Origin: Sphingobium sp. SYK-6
GTDB taxonomy: Bacteria > Pseudomonadota > Alphaproteobacteria > Sphingomonadales > Sphingomonadaceae
Length of the DNA stretch: 64,000 bases
Assembly: GCF_000283515.1 (NCBI RefSeq)
Contig: NC_015976.1
Span: 620,001 to 684,000 of the forward strand
Direction: 5' to 3'
Under the pieces are notes generated by a model. The model did no database searches. It saw only the letters and a list, made by a program, of their open reading frames with translations, and was not told where the DNA came from. Below are positions 62,001 through 64,000 of the stretch, piece by piece. Each line of letters begins with the position of its first letter. The stretch's first letter is position 1. The position numbers and the translations under genes were made by a program.

Positions 62001-63488
62001 TCAGGCGGTCTCCCCGCGCTCCGGGTCGCCGATCGCGGGCCGGCCCCGGCGCACCCGCCCGGTCAGCTCCGCGCCTGCGTCCCGGGGGAGCCGCGCGAAC
62101 AGTGGCGCCGCGCAGGCGGCCATGGCGGCGAGAATCAGGATCGCCAGCCGGAAGTCAGGCAGGCTCGGCGCATCGGCCTGGCCGGCAAGGAGACCGAGCA
62201 GCGCCGCCGCACCGGAAATGGCGACGGCCTGTGCCAGCGAATTGCTGAGGCTGCCGAGCACGGTGGCGCCGCCGATCTCGCTTTGCGGCATGTCGGCGAA
62301 GCGCAGCGGCATCAAGGCGGTGAAGAGGATGGAGCGCGCCATCCCCACGCCGATCATGATCGCGAAGAGCAGCCAGAACGGCATGCCCGGCGGCAGCGCG
62401 GCGCAGACCAGCAGGGAGACCGCGAGGCTGATCGAGCCGCTGACGAGCGCCGTGCGAAAGCCCAGCCGGCGCAGCGCGCGCGAAGCGATCGTCTTGAGCG
62501 CGAGGTCACCGGCATTCTGCGCCAGCAGCAGCATGCCCGCCTGGAAAGGCGTGAGGGCAAGGCCGATCTGTAGCATCAAGGGCAGGGTGAAGCTCATAGC
62601 CATGAAAGGGATGCGCACGAAATTGCCCGCGCCGATGGTTGCGGCGAAGAAGCAGGGGTGCCGCAGCGGCGTGAGCGGCACGATGGGGTGCGGCGCGGTT
62701 CGCGCATGGCGCCATGCAAGGAAGCCGAACCCGGTGGCCGCCACCAGCAGCGCAGCGCCGATCCGGGGGCCGTTGCCGCCCTGGCCGAACCGGTCCATCG
62801 CGCCGATGAAGGCGCACAGGAAGCCTGCCGTCACCGCGAAGCCGCGCAGGTCGAAAGGCGTGCGCGCGGCGGCGGGGATGCGCGGGATGAAGCGTAGCGC
62901 GGCGGCCAGCGCCAGCAGGCCGGTCGGCACGTTGAGGAAGAAGATCCAGCGCCAGTCCACGAAGGTGGTGATGAACCCGCCCAGCGGCGGCCCCAGCACC
63001 GGCGCGACCAGCGCGGGCGTCGAGCTGATCGTCATCGCCGTCACCAGATAATGGCGGGGCGTGATGGTGAGCTGCACGATGTTGCCAACGGGAATCATCA
63101 GCGAGGCGAAGGCCGCCTGCGAGACGCGCGCCGCGAGGAACAGGGTGAGGTCGGGCGAGAAGCCGGCACCGACCGAGGACAGCGTGAAGCCGACGATGGC
63201 GGTGAGGAACACGCGGCGCGAGCCGAAGCGCTCGCCGATCCAGCGGCTCAGCGGCTGCAGCGCGGCGGAGACGAGGATGTAGATGGTGATCGTCGTGCTC
63301 AGGGTCGTCGCCGGCACGCCGAAATCGGCGCCCATGCGCGGCAGGGCAGTGATGAGCGTCGTGCTGTCGATGCCTACCATGAACATCGTGCCGGCCAGCA
63401 CGATGGCGGTCGCGCGGGCCCGGGCCAGCGCCGCGCGCTCTTCTGCGCGCTGCGTTTCGCTGGTCGAGACGTCATCCGGCATGCTCAT
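62001..63488 (-). CDS. DHA2 family MFS drug/aromatic exporter
   Basis: A 14-helix EmrB/QacA-type MFS transporter of 495 residues. The second ATG (63482) has AGGA 8 bases upstream and may be the true start. Family motifs are GTMFMVGIDSTTLITALPRM in helix 1, RWIGERFGSRRVFLTA, and APVLGPPLGGFI in helix 5. It is next to the AraC gene and in the same direction; it may export an aromatic compound or be unrelated. Substrate unknown. Confidence 0.87.
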   Translation of the reverse strand: MSMPDDVSTSETQRAEERAALARARATAIVLAGTMFMVGIDSTTLITALPRMGADFGVPATTLSTTITIYILVSAALQPLSRWIGERFGSRRVFLTAIVGFTLSSVGAGFSPDLTLFLAARVSQAAFASLMIPVGNIVQLTITPRHYLVTAMTISSTPALVAPVLGPPLGGFITTFVDWRWIFFLNVPTGLLALAAALRFIPRIPAAARTPFDLRGFAVTAGFLCAFIGAMDRFGQGGNGPRIGAALLVAATGFGFLAWRHARTAPHPIVPLTPLRHPCFFAATIGAGNFVRIPFMAMSFTLPLMLQIGLALTPFQAGMLLLAQNAGDLALKTIASRALRRLGFRTALVSGSISLAVSLLVCAALPPGMPFWLLFAIMIGVGMARSILFTALMPLRFADMPQSEIGGATVLGSLSNSLAQAVAISGAAALLGLLAGQADAPSLPDFRLAILILAAMAACAAPLFARLPRDAGAELTGRVRRGRPAIGDPERGETA

Positions 63489-63616
63489 ATCCTGCCGCTC
63501 ATGGCAGGCGCGGCGCGCGCGGCCAAGCCGCGAGGCGGATATCCGGTCAGGATGCCGGGCAGTGAAATGCGGCGCTGCCGGCGGTCATGCGCCGCCGGCA
63601 GCGCGATGTCGCGAAC

Positions 63617-64000
63617 TCACTCGGTCGTGCGGCCGTCAAAATGCTCATGGGCCTGCTGCGCGTCGGCGCAGCTCTTGTGGACGGTCCCGTCGAGATGTTC
63701 CGGCGGCCCGTAGATGGTGTAGAGCTTGAGCGGCTCCGTGCCGGTGCAGATGACATTGTGCCGCGCGCCCTGCGGCACGATCACGCCGTCATCGGCCTTC
63801 ACCTTGTGGCACACGCCGTCGATCCAGACTTCGCCTTCGCCCGCCTCGAAGCGGAAGAACTGGTCGCGATCGTCATGCACTTCCTCGCCGATCTCCTCGC
63901 CCGGCCGGATGGCCATGACCACGAGCTGGAGATTGTGGCCGGTGTAGAGCACGCGGCGGAAATCCTCGTTCTCCTCGGTCGCCTTCTCGATGTCGTCGAC
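63617..64000 (-). CDS. cupin domain protein (5' end outside window)
   Basis: The frame stays open to the window edge, so about 127 residues are visible and the start lies beyond 64000. The cupin core is intact: PGEEIGEEVHDDRDQFFRFEAGEGEVW gives the metal motif in two halves (E/H and the later Glu), and IVPQGARHNVICTG holds the final His. The N terminus VDDIEKATEENEDFRRVLYTG is typical of a small single-domain cupin family of unknown reaction. No partner gene visible. Confidence 0.85.
   Translation of the reverse strand, partial: VDDIEKATEENEDFRRVLYTGHNLQLVVMAIRPGEEIGEEVHDDRDQFFRFEAGEGEVWIDGVCHKVKADDGVIVPQGARHNVICTGTEPLKLYTIYGPPEHLDGTVHKSCADAQQAHEHFDGRTTE

Noticed and set aside
1..64000. CRISPR arrays, tRNA or rRNA genes, prophage
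   Set aside because: No spaced direct repeats, cloverleaf sequences or phage structural genes were seen on either strand.

Overview
The window reads as chromosomal DNA of a high-GC alphaproteobacterium, most likely a sphingomonad (Sphingobium, Novosphingobium, Sphingomonas or a relative). The evidence is the ddl-ftsQ-ftsA-ftsZ order, a PEPxxWA-CTERM protein, a class I PHA synthase followed by a phasin, and a six-gene aryl-ketone catabolic operon of the kind described in Sphingobium sp. SYK-6. Genes are densely packed and many are coupled by ATGA overlaps. I saw no rRNA, tRNA or CRISPR array.

Layout. 0-6.6 kb: the end of the division and cell wall cluster (ddl, ftsQ, ftsA, ftsZ), then a TPR/SPOR-domain protein. 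6.6-24 kb: housekeeping genes (dGTPase, two EamA transporters, trans-sulfuration enzyme, murA, M20 peptidase, HNH nuclease, gluQRS, cobalamin adenosyltransferase, proA, L,D-transpeptidase, aminotransferase). In the middle of this, 20.9-21.5 kb holds a gene-poor stretch with an 18-codon reading frame behind a perfect Shine-Dalgarno sequence and a chain of hairpins. 24-27 kb: PHA synthase and phasin, with an inverted TGC-rich operator-like repeat. 27-32.3 kb: clpS, an arsR-arsC-acr3 arsenic operon, and ppc. 32-40 kb: outer membrane barrel protein, cyclophilin, mgtE, an MFS protein with an extra C-terminal domain, a nucleotidyltransferase/metallophosphoesterase pair, and a lower-GC DUF3885 gene. 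40-45.4 kb: MarR-controlled tyrosine/homogentisate genes (hppD, a VOC protein, fahA, maiA), without homogentisate dioxygenase, then an HxlR/azoreductase pair. 45.5-47.65 kb: an IS1595-family element about 2.1 kb long with terminal inverted repeats, a target duplication and two non-transposase genes, inserted into a palindromic intergenic repeat. 47.7-51.7 kb: ABC exporter permease and ATPase with a divergent TesA-type esterase.

51.8-62 kb is the main catabolic feature. A minus-strand operon encodes a split PEP-synthase-like kinase (612 and 347 aa), a three-part biotin carboxylase (carrier, biotin carboxylase, carboxyltransferase) and a HAD phosphatase. This set matches AcvAB, AcvCDE and AcvF, which phosphorylate, dephosphorylate and carboxylate acetovanillone or acetosyringone in SYK-6. 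An AraC regulator lies upstream. The window ends with a DHA2 MFS pump and a truncated cupin gene.

The best candidates for something undescribed are the structured short-ORF region at 20.96-21.30 kb, the IS1595 passenger genes, the nucleotidyltransferase/metallophosphoesterase pair, and a shared PhaR-like palindrome in front of both the phasin gene and ppc.
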